Assembly: GCA_903824665.1 (NCBI GenBank)
Contig: CAIJXT010000009.1
Location: 1-64,000 of the forward strand
Reading direction: 5' to 3'
Length of the DNA stretch: 64,000 nt
Source: an uncultured Bacteroidota bacterium
GTDB lineage: Bacteria > Bacteroidota > Bacteroidia > Chitinophagales > Chitinophagaceae
Made by a program: the position numbers and the translations under genes. This document shows, piece after piece, positions 1 to 9,011 of the stretch (positions are counted from its first letter, which is position 1; each line of letters starts with the position of its first letter). The notes below the pieces were generated by a model, which saw only the letters and a program-made list of their open reading frames with translations, did no database searches and had not been told where the DNA came from.

Positions 1-53
1 AAAAGAAACCACCTATGGCAGAAAACGATAATTTTGGGTATAACTTTTCAAAG

Positions 54-141
54 GTGTAAACTTCTTTCGGGACTAAATACCAATGTGTAAACTAAAACAG
101 GGATTATCTAAAAACGTGTAAACCTATTTCGGGACGAGGCA
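54..141. repeat. Three 31-nt-period repeats, possible IS21-type end
   Basis: GTGTAAAC recurs at 54, 85 and 116, so the period is exactly 31 nt. The first and third units continue with a TTTCGGGAC block, and the middle one is degenerate (ACAGGGATT). Multiple short direct repeats of this kind occur at the ends of IS21-family elements, where the IstA transposase binds. No transposase gene is visible here because the window begins just to the left. Assignment to an IS end is inference; a regulatory repeat cluster is the alternative. Confidence 0.4.
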
Positions 142-148
142 GGGAAGG

Positions 149-332
149 AGTGGGAAGCAACTGCGCAAAAAGTGCGCAAAAAGCAAAATAAAAACAAATC
201 GTATAACAGAGATTATCAATTATTTAAGTCACAAAACACCAAAACAAAAAAAATTACAGAAAAGTGCGCAAAAACAAAAAACAAGGGGCGCCCCCACCCT
301 TAGCACCGCCACAAAAAGCAACACGGCTGCCC
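149..332. repeat. Dispersed intergenic repeat, copy A
   Basis: This A-rich, G-poor stretch starts with AGTGGGAAGCAACTGCGCAA and has a TGCGCAAAAA motif close behind. After an A/C-rich middle it has a run of eight A, then GTGCGCAAAA, and it ends near CACCGCCAC. The same blocks in the same order lie at 41628-41782. The distance from AGTGGG to the last GTGCGCA is 115 nt here and 116 nt there. It lies downstream of the minus-strand metalloprotease gene, as copy B lies downstream of dapD. Function unknown. Confidence 0.65.
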
Positions 333-351
333 CAAAATAGGAGCAGCCGTG
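310..351 (-). terminator. Rho-independent terminator of metalloprotease gene
   Basis: CACGGCTGC (322-330) pairs with GCAGCCGTG (343-351). Read on the minus strand, the hairpin is followed by a TTGCTTTTTG tract. It lies 29 nt beyond the stop codon of the metalloprotease gene. Confidence 0.75.
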
Positions 352-379
352 CAAATAAAAATATGCTTCAAGATTCTTC

Positions 380-2692
380 TTATTGTTTGGTCAGCGTACC
401 GGTAAACACACTGTTGCCACCAGTAATACGATAAAAATACAAGCCCGTGGTCAGGTCCTTTGCATTTACCGGTGTAACAGTAGCACCCTGTAGTTGCTGT
501 GTATATACCAGTCTGCCATCTGCTGCATACAGATTGAAGTACAGCATTTCAGTTGCCGGTATGCCCTGTGTTGCCACCAGCCACTCATCGCTGGTAGGGT
601 TGGGGAAAATGCGCACCGCACCCTGCCTGCCATTCACATCATCTACACCCACCAGAGTGCTGGGGTAAAACAGAGTACCACCACCCGACAGGTTAGACAT
701 CTGAACCGCTGCAAACAGCGTACCGCTTACTGTTGTTGATGTCCAGTTGGTAGTAGATGCCGCAGCACCATTGGTGAATATGCTGATGCTCGATGGGGCT
801 GCAAACATTAAGCTGTCTGTCGCCGGGTTCGGATTGATCGGTGTGTTTACCTTGTAGAGTTTCAGGTCTGTTGCGGCAACAGCTCCAGACACACTGCCAT
901 CAATATCAGTAATATCTGCCGCTGTATAAGGAAACATTACCGTAACCGGAGATGAAGGCGTAGCCGTTGGTGTGATCTTCCAGTAACGCCGCATTGCCAG
1001 CCCGATCGATGGTGCACCTACCGTACCTGCCGGAAATGCCACAGTATCTGCCGATCCCATGCCATACATTGGCCCGGCACCTGTTACCACACTGAAACCT
1101 GCAGAGTCAAGATTACCTATATAGTTGCCATGCTTCTTGATCACCAGTACCAGCGTATCATCAGCATGGTCAGCAGTATTGCGGTCATACCAGTAGTAGG
1201 TAGTGGTATCGCCACTCACCATATTGGTACACTCGCGGTTTGCGGTCACCGTCTTGTTCTTTACAGACAGGGCTACATTGGGTATGTATACCTCGCCGCA
1301 GGTGCTCGAAAATTTGTTGCGTATCTGCCTGCGTATCGTATCGCCGGGTTGCATACCAAAACCCTTACTCAGGTTGATACCAACGCTCTGCAAATGGCAA
1401 TAACTCATCACCGTACCGCCGCCAGCCGGGTAAGCCGGCGATGGCATCGCACACGAGCCCTCCAGCGTCTGGCAGCCATCAATAGCTGTGTTGCGTGCAG
1501 GTGGGTTCCAGCAGCAGCGGTGCGTATGGGGTGACCCTACTATATGCCCCATCTCATGAGCCAGCACCATCAGGTTCCAGCTGTAGGTAGGGAAATTGGT
1601 AATACCGGCATTGGCAATATTGGCATAGCCATAAGGCCCGCTAGAGTCTGATGAGCTGTAGCTGTTACACATGGCTTTTAGCCAGGCCACACCACCCAAA
1701 CTACCATACCGGGTCGACAGCAGCAATGCTAGGTCACAGTCATGCATCACGTTCTTGGTCTGCCATCCAAATTTGCGCAGGAAGCGGATAGACTGTGCAC
1801 TGGTAATAGACATGTAGATATCAGTAGCAGTATTTACCTGCAGGTACTTCAGTACTATTGGGATACCCTCATTGCGGTATACAGTGCTCTGATTGTTAAA
1901 AAGCGCTGTTACAAAATTCGTTACCGTAGTTACATTCGATCCCTTTTTTACATAGGTATCGTAATCTGCAACCTCAAACACCCGCACCTCTGTGCAGCTG
2001 TTGTATACTTTGTTGTTGAGGAAGGTAGTCGTTTTGGCAGCCTGATTATCGCCAAACATTTCAGGGAGCTGATCTGTAGCACAGCCGGGAGCCAGTTCCT
2101 TCACTTTTATATCTACATCATTGTACAGCAGGTAGTTGGGGTTGTAATCATATTCTTTACCGGTCATGCTGTTGGGTACCAGCACATAGTTGCCCTGGTC
2201 AGGTATGGAGAACACTCCATATACCTCATTGTTAAAGAACGAAAATGCCGCCACCGAACCGGGGAAACCTTTCACCACCCCACGGTAGTACAAACCCGGA
2301 GTGTAGTGCACCCGCTCATCGCTGTTGCCAGCGCCCATAGCATGCACCTGAAAATCGTTGGATAGGAAATCATAACGCCCCAGCTCTATAGTATACATAC
2401 CACCGTTGAGACCAGGTATAATGAGATTGATAGCAGCATTCTTCTGACCCATAAAAGCGGCAATATTGCCATAATCAATAGTCAGTGGCTGAGCGTCTTC
2501 AACAAATTTCAACAGATCAGTCTTATCAAAATTGTTATCTGGCTGCCAGATGTTGCTTACTGGTACAAAAGTGTTAGTGGTTTTCATCCTCCCGATAAAA
2601 GCCTCCATCGCTGTAAAATCTCTCGCCGACAATGCAAACACAGGCAACAGGAAAGCAAGCAGTACCGACACAAAACGTAAATTGTTGTTCAT
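380..2692 (-). CDS. Secreted zinc metalloprotease with T9SS type A sorting domain
   Basis: This 770-aa protein is predicted to be exported and then sent through the outer membrane by the type IX system. The ATG at 2692 was chosen because it starts directly before a hydrophobic signal peptide (MNNNLRFVSVLLAF…ALSA); an upstream in-frame extension would spoil it. Residues 379-389 are HEMGHIVGSPH, matching the metzincin zinc motif HExxHxxGxxH with its catalytic Glu, so a reprolysin-like (M12B) fold is likely. A Cys-rich stretch follows. The last ~75 residues contain FPNPTSDEW and end in a beta-rich tail typical of T9SS type A sorting signals. A close paralogue lies at 49565-51895. The substrate is unknown; protein degradation or host/prey tissue attack are possible roles. 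Confidence 0.88.
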   Translation of the reverse strand: MNNNLRFVSVLLAFLLPVFALSARDFTAMEAFIGRMKTTNTFVPVSNIWQPDNNFDKTDLLKFVEDAQPLTIDYGNIAAFMGQKNAAINLIIPGLNGGMYTIELGRYDFLSNDFQVHAMGAGNSDERVHYTPGLYYRGVVKGFPGSVAAFSFFNNEVYGVFSIPDQGNYVLVPNSMTGKEYDYNPNYLLYNDVDIKVKELAPGCATDQLPEMFGDNQAAKTTTFLNNKVYNSCTEVRVFEVADYDTYVKKGSNVTTVTNFVTALFNNQSTVYRNEGIPIVLKYLQVNTATDIYMSITSAQSIRFLRKFGWQTKNVMHDCDLALLLSTRYGSLGGVAWLKAMCNSYSSSDSSGPYGYANIANAGITNFPTYSWNLMVLAHEMGHIVGSPHTHRCCWNPPARNTAIDGCQTLEGSCAMPSPAYPAGGGTVMSYCHLQSVGINLSKGFGMQPGDTIRRQIRNKFSSTCGEVYIPNVALSVKNKTVTANRECTNMVSGDTTTYYWYDRNTADHADDTLVLVIKKHGNYIGNLDSAGFSVVTGAGPMYGMGSADTVAFPAGTVGAPSIGLAMRRYWKITPTATPSSPVTVMFPYTAADITDIDGSVSGAVAATDLKLYKVNTPINPNPATDSLMFAAPSSISIFTNGAAASTTNWTSTTVSGTLFAAVQMSNLSGGGTLFYPSTLVGVDDVNGRQGAVRIFPNPTSDEWLVATQGIPATEMLYFNLYAADGRLVYTQQLQGATVTPVNAKDLTTGLYFYRITGGNSVFTGTLTKQ

Positions 2693-2905
2693 TCCCCCCA
2701 AAATTTTAATTGGTTTTAAAAAAGAAAGATGCAATATATAAAATATTCAGTGTTCAAAGTGCAGGATGCCCCAAAAAAATCACCGTCGTTTTCAACATGT
2801 TATTCAACACCTGCATTGACAATCAATGCCATACAACGATAACCAAATGAATTATTGAATAGAATACAAAAACCATACAACAGCAATGTATAAACCGGCA
2901 TACAG

Positions 2906-4873
2906 CTATTCGCTGACACGTTTCAGGTTGAAATCGGGTGTTGCAGAAACAATGATCGGATACTTCTCCAGCGTTACATCAGATGGGTCTAGCCCAAAAC
3001 CACGCTCCTCTGATAGGCTGAACTTCTTCAGAATAAAGTACCCCCGCATCATGAGCTTGTCCATCATAGGCAGCGAATTATCGCGCGAAAGGAACTTTTC
3101 CATCACAATAAACCGAAAGTCACCCATTACTTTGTTCTTGCTCAGCGATTCATACCTGCTTACCACATTCACCTCCCGGTTCTTCACCATTTCCTCTACA
3201 ACCATCTTAAACATATACTGTATCTTATGCTCCATCCGGAAACCGAGCCTGAACTCAACCCTTATGATCTCGTTGGGCACAATGGTCTGTACCACATATT
3301 CAGTAGTATACGGATCGTCCAGAACATCAACATGTACAAACCAATAAATATCTGCCCGCTTCGGTTTGCGGTAAAGTATCGAATACAATATCTTATGTTC
3401 TATTTCCTTGGGGTTGTTAGCACTGGTCAGGTACACAAGGTGGGTGGCGTACTTGGGAATGGTGGCATCGTTACTGAGCTCCTGCATGATGGGAATGTAG
3501 TTTTCCAGCCTCACAAATTCCACATAACGATTCTTGATCTTCCGCGACTTGTACCAGACGATCATCACACCAAACAGGCCGCCTGCAATGACTACCGTAA
3601 CTATGCCGCCTTCTGCAAATTTCTCAACAAGATTGGCAACCAGAAACGAAAACTCGATAATAAGATACAAAATAAGGTACGCAGCAATAGCAAAAATAGG
3701 TACCCGCTTGACAAACATGTAAAAGGAAAACAAAATAGATGTCATGATGAATGTGGTTGTAATGGCCAGACCATAGGCTGCCTCCATTTTAGACGACTGC
3801 TGAAAGTAAAGCGTGATAGCCACACAACCGGTAAAAAGCAGCAGATTGATTCCAGGTATGAACAATTGCCCCCGTTCCACAGTAGGATAGTTGATCTTCA
3901 TCTTGGGCCATAGGTTCAGCTTTATCGCTACACTGATCAGGGTAAACGACCCTGATATCATAGCCTGGCTGGCGATGATGGCCGCAATAGTGGCGATCAT
4001 AATACCCGGAATGATAAACCATTGAGGCATGATCTCATAAAACGGATTCTTGGTCAGCGAGTTCCAGGGGGTATTCGAATGCACATTGAGCAAAAATGCC
4101 CCCTGACCCAGGTAATTGAGTATCAGGCAGGCTTTTACAAACGGCCACGAGATACGGATATTCTTTCGGCCGCAGTGCCCAAGGTCAGAATACAGCGCCT
4201 CAGCACCCGTGGTACACAGAAATACAGCACCCAATATCCAGAAACCCTTGGGATAAACCGTCAGTATCTTAATAGCGTAATAGGGGTTGAACGCCTTGAA
4301 CACACTCCAGTCATTAGCCAGATATAGCTGGTGCAGACCCAGTGTTGCCAGCATCAGGAACCATATAGACATAATCGGCCCGAAAGCCTTACCTATCGAC
4401 GAAGTACCAAACTGCTGAAAAAAGAATAGTCCCGCAATAATGGCGAGGACTATGTATACAATTGTTATGGTGGTGATGCTGTGAAACGCAGGTATATTCC
4501 TAAGCCCTTCGATAGCAGATGTCACAGAAATGGGCGGGGTGATCATCCCGTCGGCAAGTAGGGCAGCACCACCTATCATCGCCGGAAACACCGTCCACTT
4601 GCCATGTCGCCTCACCAGTGCAAACAAGGAAAAAATGCCACCCTCACCTTTATTGTCAGCACGCAATGTAAAGACCACATACTTAATGGTTGTCTGCAGC
4701 GTCAGTGTCCAGATGATGCACGACAACGCGCCGATAATGAGCAGTTCGTCGACCACCTTGCCATTACAAACAGCATTCATGACATAAAGTGGCGACGTAC
4801 CTATGTCACCATATATAATGCCAAGCGCGATAACAAACCCGGCCAGTGATGCCCTGTTCAGATTATTTCCCAA
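2906..4873 (-). CDS. kup: Kup-family potassium uptake permease
   Basis: This inner-membrane K+/H+ symporter of the Kup/HAK/KT family has 655 aa. The family signature GDIGTSPLY is at residues 22-30 in the first membrane helix, and about a dozen hydrophobic segments follow. A soluble C-terminal domain of roughly 200 residues (from about 450) is normal for Kup. The start is unusual: the frame opens with TTG at 4873, and no ATG or GTG lies between it and the upstream in-frame stop. The next Met is at residue 32, beyond the signature. Start is therefore TTG, or less likely a CTG further up. The gene stands alone, convergent with nothing, downstream of the ACMSD-like gene on the same strand. Confidence 0.93.
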   Translation of the reverse strand: MGNNLNRASLAGFVIALGIIYGDIGTSPLYVMNAVCNGKVVDELLIIGALSCIIWTLTLQTTIKYVVFTLRADNKGEGGIFSLFALVRRHGKWTVFPAMIGGAALLADGMITPPISVTSAIEGLRNIPAFHSITTITIVYIVLAIIAGLFFFQQFGTSSIGKAFGPIMSIWFLMLATLGLHQLYLANDWSVFKAFNPYYAIKILTVYPKGFWILGAVFLCTTGAEALYSDLGHCGRKNIRISWPFVKACLILNYLGQGAFLLNVHSNTPWNSLTKNPFYEIMPQWFIIPGIMIATIAAIIASQAMISGSFTLISVAIKLNLWPKMKINYPTVERGQLFIPGINLLLFTGCVAITLYFQQSSKMEAAYGLAITTTFIMTSILFSFYMFVKRVPIFAIAAYLILYLIIEFSFLVANLVEKFAEGGIVTVVIAGGLFGVMIVWYKSRKIKNRYVEFVRLENYIPIMQELSNDATIPKYATHLVYLTSANNPKEIEHKILYSILYRKPKRADIYWFVHVDVLDDPYTTEYVVQTIVPNEIIRVEFRLGFRMEHKIQYMFKMVVEEMVKNREVNVVSRYESLSKNKVMGDFRFIVMEKFLSRDNSLPMMDKLMMRGYFILKKFSLSEERGFGLDPSDVTLEKYPIIVSATPDFNLKRVSE

Positions 4874-5040
4874 ACTTATGCTTGAAGTTAATGATGAAAG
4901 CCACAGTAAAGTTAGCTATAAACGAATCTAAAAAACAATTGATTTGCCGGAACAATGCAGCAGTGGCTTGTTTTCCATCTGCTACCATCAATTTACAAAA
5001 GATCGCTGCTAACTATACACCAAAGCACTTCAAACCAAAA

Positions 5041-5048
5041 CAAAGCTA
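5041..5048 (-). promoter_or_regulatory. Possible -7 promoter element for kup
   Basis: The minus strand reads TAGCTTTG, a match to the Bacteroidota -7 consensus TAnnTTTG, about 170 nt upstream of the kup start. It overlaps the stop codon of the upstream gene. No clear -33 element was identified. Confidence 0.3.
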
Positions 5049-6041
5049 CTTTTTCAGGTTGAGCCAGTTCATTGCATTGCGGTAGAGTAGCTTTTCTTTC
5101 AACTCAGCTGAGTAGCCGGAACTTTCTATCAGCAAGCCGGGATGATGCTCACCCAGTGGAAACGGATAGTCGCTGCCCATACAAATATGGTCATGGCCCA
5201 TTACATCGGTAATAAAGTCAAGTGCCTTGGGGTCATGTACCAGCGCATCTATCCAGAATCTGCCAATGTAGTCTCGCGGATTCACAGCATTGTCTACCGC
5301 ACATAGGTCCGGACGCACATTGTAGCCATGTTCTATCCGGCCAATGGTGAGCGGAAAGCTGCCGCCACCATGTGCAAATGCTACGCGCAGTTTGGGATAT
5401 TTTTCAAACACGCCTCCAAAGATCATGGAGCAGATAGCCCTGCTGGTTTCCGCCGGCATACCTACCAGCCACGGTAGCCAGTAGCGGGTCATATCATTTT
5501 CACCCATCATCTCCCATGGGTGCACAAATATGCTGCAGCCCAGTTCTTCGGCAGCCTGCCAGAATGGTGCAAACGACGGATCGCTAAGGTTTTTATTATT
5601 GATATTGGAGCCGATCTCCAATCCGGGCATTTTCAGTTCCTTGATACACCGCTCCATTTCCTTTATGGCAGTATCTACATCCTGCATAGGCACTGTACCA
5701 ATACCTATAAACCGATCAGGATGATGATCCACACATTGCGCTATGTGATCGTTGAAAAAACGGGACGTTTCCAGTGCATGCTCAGGCTTGGCAAAATAAT
5801 TGAAGAGTACTGGTATTGTAGACAGCACCTGCATACCCACCTCGGTCATGTCCATTTCCCGCAAGCGTGTATCAGGCTCCCAGCAGTTGTCTGTTATCTC
5901 CCTGAACACCTTGTCTCCTTTTATCATCTTGGCACAGCAGGGACGGTGATGCTCCAGCCTGATGAACTCCCCATAACCGAACTTTTCGAACCAGTTTGGT
6001 ATATGCTTCGGCATCACGTGCGTGTGTATATCTATCTTCAT
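5046..6041 (-). CDS. ACMSD-type amidohydrolase (2-amino-3-carboxymuconate-semialdehyde decarboxylase)
   Basis: This 331-aa protein belongs to the metal-dependent amidohydrolase superfamily, ACMSD branch. The HxH metal-binding pair is at residues 6-8 (DIHTH). Further matches are FVHPWEMMG in the middle, AHGGG about 40 residues later, and GSDYPFPLGEHHPG near the C-terminus with the metal-binding Asp. Length matches animal and bacterial ACMSD (~335 aa). In the kynurenine pathway ACMSD removes the carboxylate of aminocarboxymuconate semialdehyde, diverting tryptophan or 3-hydroxyanthranilate carbon away from quinolinate. No other kynurenine-pathway gene is in this window, so the pathway assignment rests on family resemblance alone. 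It lies 43 nt downstream of the PLP-enzyme gene on the same strand and may be co-transcribed with it. Confidence 0.82.
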   Translation of the reverse strand: MKIDIHTHVMPKHIPNWFEKFGYGEFIRLEHHRPCCAKMIKGDKVFREITDNCWEPDTRLREMDMTEVGMQVLSTIPVLFNYFAKPEHALETSRFFNDHIAQCVDHHPDRFIGIGTVPMQDVDTAIKEMERCIKELKMPGLEIGSNINNKNLSDPSFAPFWQAAEELGCSIFVHPWEMMGENDMTRYWLPWLVGMPAETSRAICSMIFGGVFEKYPKLRVAFAHGGGSFPLTIGRIEHGYNVRPDLCAVDNAVNPRDYIGRFWIDALVHDPKALDFITDVMGHDHICMGSDYPFPLGEHHPGLLIESSGYSAELKEKLLYRNAMNWLNLKK

Positions 6042-6084
6042 TATTTCGTTGTCTATACCTTAAAATAATTGATATTGGATTGCA

Positions 6085-7308
6085 TTAATCGGCTATTGCC
6101 TGTTCTATATCGGAGAGTATATCGTCTATACACTCCATGCCCACACTCACCCGCATCAGGCCATCCGTAATACCGAAAGCAAGTCGCTTTTCTCTGACTA
6201 CACCCATATGGGTTGTAGAAGCTGGGTGTGAGATAAGCGTATCACAAGTACCCAGCGATACTGCATTGGTACATAGCTTCATCTTGTTGATGAACCGTAC
6301 ACCGGCATCAAACCCACCCTTCAACTCAAAGCTGAGAAGAGCGCCGCCGTTCTTCATCTGGCGCATAGCCAGGGTATGGTCGGGGTGCCCGGGCAGCCCC
6401 ACATAGTTTACTACTGAAACGTCACCGTTACTTGCCAGAAAACCAGCCACCGCAGCCGCATTGCTGCAATGCCTGTCCATCCGTATACCCAAAGTACGCA
6501 ATCCATTGGTGAGCAGAAAAGCGTCGAATGCGTTACTATTTCCGCCCAGTAGTCTGTGCGTCTTGGTCACAGGACCATTCATTTTGTCTATGTCCTTTCC
6601 TGTCAGCACACCACCTATGGCAGTACCATGCCCGTTTAGAAATTTGGTAGTAGAGTGCATTACAAAGTCCACATCGTACTTGAATGGCTGCTGCAGATAA
6701 GGTGTTGCAAACGTATTGTCGGCACACACAGTAAGCCCATAACTCTTGCCCAGCGACGATAATGCCTCCAGATCTATGCATTGCAAAGTTGGATTGGCGG
6801 GAGTTTCCAGATACATCAGCGCAATATTGCTATCCGCTTTGATGGCGTCCTCCACCTTATTTACATCATGAAAGTCAACAATTACCGCCTCAATACCCAA
6901 ACCAGGTAATATCTTTTCAATCAGCTCATGAGTACCGCCATATAACGAAAAATGGGTAATAATCTTTTGCCCTGCCCGCAGATTGCTCAGCAACATGGTA
7001 CTGCATGCCGCCATGCCCGATGCATGCAGCAGCGACTTCAACTGCAGCGGCGTTCCATTGCTGTTGGTAAGGTTGTACGCTTCCAGCAACGAGATCTTCT
7101 CCTCTGCTTCTGTTATTGTGGGGTTTCCCCAACGACCATATATATACCCCGGCTCATCTCCTTTGAATACTGCTATCGATTGCTCAGCAGTATCAAATGT
7201 ATACGTACTGGACGCATATACCGGAGTAAGATGCGCACGGTTGCTCTCTGTGGCATGACCACCCCTTATACATAATGTATCAAAGCCCACTTTTTTCATT
7301 TCAGCCAT
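6085..7308 (-). CDS. Cys/Met metabolism PLP-dependent enzyme (gamma-synthase/gamma-lyase family)
   Basis: This is a fold-type I PLP enzyme of the cystathionine gamma-synthase/methionine gamma-lyase family, about 407 aa. The PLP lysine lies in MHSTTKFLNGHG. The phosphate-binding region (YGRWGNPT) and the ADNTFATP block are also present. The residue that is a conserved Cys in true methionine gamma-lyases (…LYGCT…) is Gly here (SLYGGTHELIEK). This makes a gamma-synthase, O-acyl-homoserine sulfhydrylase or cystathionine lyase role more likely than methionine gamma-lyase. ATG at 7308 or at 7299 (…MKKVGFDTL) are both plausible starts; a further-upstream TTG was not used. Substrate specificity cannot be fixed from sequence. 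Confidence 0.85.
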   Translation of the reverse strand: MAEMKKVGFDTLCIRGGHATESNRAHLTPVYASSTYTFDTAEQSIAVFKGDEPGYIYGRWGNPTITEAEEKISLLEAYNLTNSNGTPLQLKSLLHASGMAACSTMLLSNLRAGQKIITHFSLYGGTHELIEKILPGLGIEAVIVDFHDVNKVEDAIKADSNIALMYLETPANPTLQCIDLEALSSLGKSYGLTVCADNTFATPYLQQPFKYDVDFVMHSTTKFLNGHGTAIGGVLTGKDIDKMNGPVTKTHRLLGGNSNAFDAFLLTNGLRTLGIRMDRHCSNAAAVAGFLASNGDVSVVNYVGLPGHPDHTLAMRQMKNGGALLSFELKGGFDAGVRFINKMKLCTNAVSLGTCDTLISHPASTTHMGVVREKRLAFGITDGLMRVSVGMECIDDILSDIEQAIAD

Positions 7309-7347
7309 CAGCAAATCTTTTTGTATCGTAAAGGTAAAGGCATTTTC

Positions 7348-8877
7348 CTAATTGGTAAGTTTTACGATCCGGTAGTTGATACCGTCACCCGCCATTACTT
7401 CGGCAATAGACCCCGGCATCCGGTCTTTATATTGCGCTATTAAAGTGGTGTCTGCTATCGCATACACCGGCATACTTTCATTCACCTTGTATGCCGGAAA
7501 CGTCATCAGCACCCAGTCGCCGGGAACAGTGTTGTCAAATGGCAGATTTCGGGTATGCTCGTAGGGATAGGCCACCCCCGGGGTGATGAGTATCGGCAAC
7601 TTTTTGTCGTTGGCTATGGCTACTGCCCGCTCGGTAGACCTGTATATTTCCATCCTTCGGGCATACTTGTCGTCGGTAAATGAAGCCGCTATCGTCGAAA
7701 AAATATTACCCGACAACCCCGCTAACAGTATATAACACACCACAACAGCTACTTTTCCCTCTCCCACCCTTTGCTGCATAGCGCCCAAAAAATGAATAAG
7801 CAACACCGATATAGCGGGAATTACAAACGCATTCAATCGTGGTTCACCCAGCGGCAGCTTACCCGCAAGGTGCATTACCATAACAGTCAACAACAACAAA
7901 AAACTGTAAAAAAGCACACTTCCCTGTAGGTCTGCGGTAACAACCGACCTGTTTTTCAGAATAGTATAAACGCCAAATACGAATGCTATAGTGCAGGATA
8001 AACCAAACAACCACCAGAACAAAAATCCCGAACCGGCCTGAGCGAACATATGAAACACATTGCGGCAAAAGACGCTTATTTCGAAACCCTGCTGCATCAT
8101 CAGGTGCTGCCAGTACCGTTTCATTTCGCCATCGGAGCTCAGTTGTGCCACATCCAGCACATAAAACAGGGTAATACTGAATGTGCATAGAAACAACGGA
8201 AACCACTGTTTCAATATTACCCTTATCTTTTGGGGTGTTGGTGCCTCGGTTCGCCAATATACGATTTGCCACACCAACAGCACCAGATACACCGGAGCCA
8301 CTACCAGCGGGTAGGTATAACTGAAGAAAGGAGCCACAAGGAAACTCAGACAAACCAATACGTAACTTATAATGCTCTTACTTTTGTCCCTGCCTGTTTC
8401 AAGCAGCAGTATCATCTGCCATATAGCTGCCACACAAAGAAACAGATCCATTGTATACTGCTTTATCTGCACATAATACTCTGTGAATGTGCCGCACGAC
8501 AACAGCATAAGCACCAGCAAATACCGGTTTATAGATGCAGGATAGAGTTTTGTAGCAAGCCTGTTTACAATGACAATGGTAAGTACCCCAAGTACAAATG
8601 AAGGCAGCCTGAGCGCGTGATAGTTGTAGCCAAAGGTGGCCGTAAACACCTTCAGTAACGAAAGATAAGCACGGGGAAACTGCTGCATAAAGGCCAGTTT
8701 GCCCCACAACTCAGGTATCGTTTTAAATTTCAGATTATAAATAATCCGCCATTCATCTACCCAGAATGGCCGCACCTCAGCCACCACCGACACCATGCCC
8801 CAGACCACCAATGCACCCAGTGCACAGGCAACAACATATTCAGCGATTTTTTCAGGTTTGCTGATTTTACGGCGCAT
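7348..8877 (-). CDS. Polytopic membrane glycosyltransferase-like protein (GT39/ArnT type)
   Basis: This ~509-aa integral membrane protein has about ten hydrophobic helices. Near its N-terminus a loop reads RPFWVDEWR, resembling the acidic catalytic loop after the first helix of GT39/GT83 (PMT/ArnT-like) transferases, which use polyprenyl-phosphate sugars. The final ~100 residues form a soluble domain. The ATG at 8877 (MRRKISKPEK) was chosen because the in-frame extension upstream overlaps the terminator of the next gene at 8958-8991. The acceptor could be a lipid, protein or glycan. Distance to the neighbouring genes does not suggest a glycan cluster. Confidence 0.7.
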   Translation of the reverse strand: MRRKISKPEKIAEYVVACALGALVVWGMVSVVAEVRPFWVDEWRIIYNLKFKTIPELWGKLAFMQQFPRAYLSLLKVFTATFGYNYHALRLPSFVLGVLTIVIVNRLATKLYPASINRYLLVLMLLSCGTFTEYYVQIKQYTMDLFLCVAAIWQMILLLETGRDKSKSIISYVLVCLSFLVAPFFSYTYPLVVAPVYLVLLVWQIVYWRTEAPTPQKIRVILKQWFPLFLCTFSITLFYVLDVAQLSSDGEMKRYWQHLMMQQGFEISVFCRNVFHMFAQAGSGFLFWWLFGLSCTIAFVFGVYTILKNRSVVTADLQGSVLFYSFLLLLTVMVMHLAGKLPLGEPRLNAFVIPAISVLLIHFLGAMQQRVGEGKVAVVVCYILLAGLSGNIFSTIAASFTDDKYARRMEIYRSTERAVAIANDKKLPILITPGVAYPYEHTRNLPFDNTVPGDWVLMTFPAYKVNESMPVYAIADTTLIAQYKDRMPGSIAEVMAGDGINYRIVKLTN

Positions 8878-8957
8878 TGTAGATTTTATAGCAAGCAGGA
8901 GCCGGATCACGGCCTTTCCCTGTCCACTAAGATAATAGAAATGCAGAAATGGCGGCA

Positions 8958-8991
8958 ATAAAAAAATCCGCCTGTAAGAATACAAGCGGAT
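8958..8991 (-). terminator. Rho-independent terminator of barrel gene
   Basis: ATCCGC (8966-8971) pairs with GCGGAT (8986-8991), with TGTA/TACA continuing the stem past one mismatch. On the minus strand it is followed by a run of seven T. It ends transcription of the outer-membrane barrel gene just upstream. Confidence 0.75.
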
Positions 8992-9011
8992 CGCAATTCA
9001 TTATTCTATTC

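Noticed and set aside
54-141. CRISPR array
   Set aside because: Only an 8-nt core is shared by all three units, and there is no long identical repeat with unique spacers.
7299-7308. TTG at 7314 as start of the PLP enzyme
   Set aside because: Two ATG codons follow within 15 nt, and family proteins need no extra N-terminal residues.
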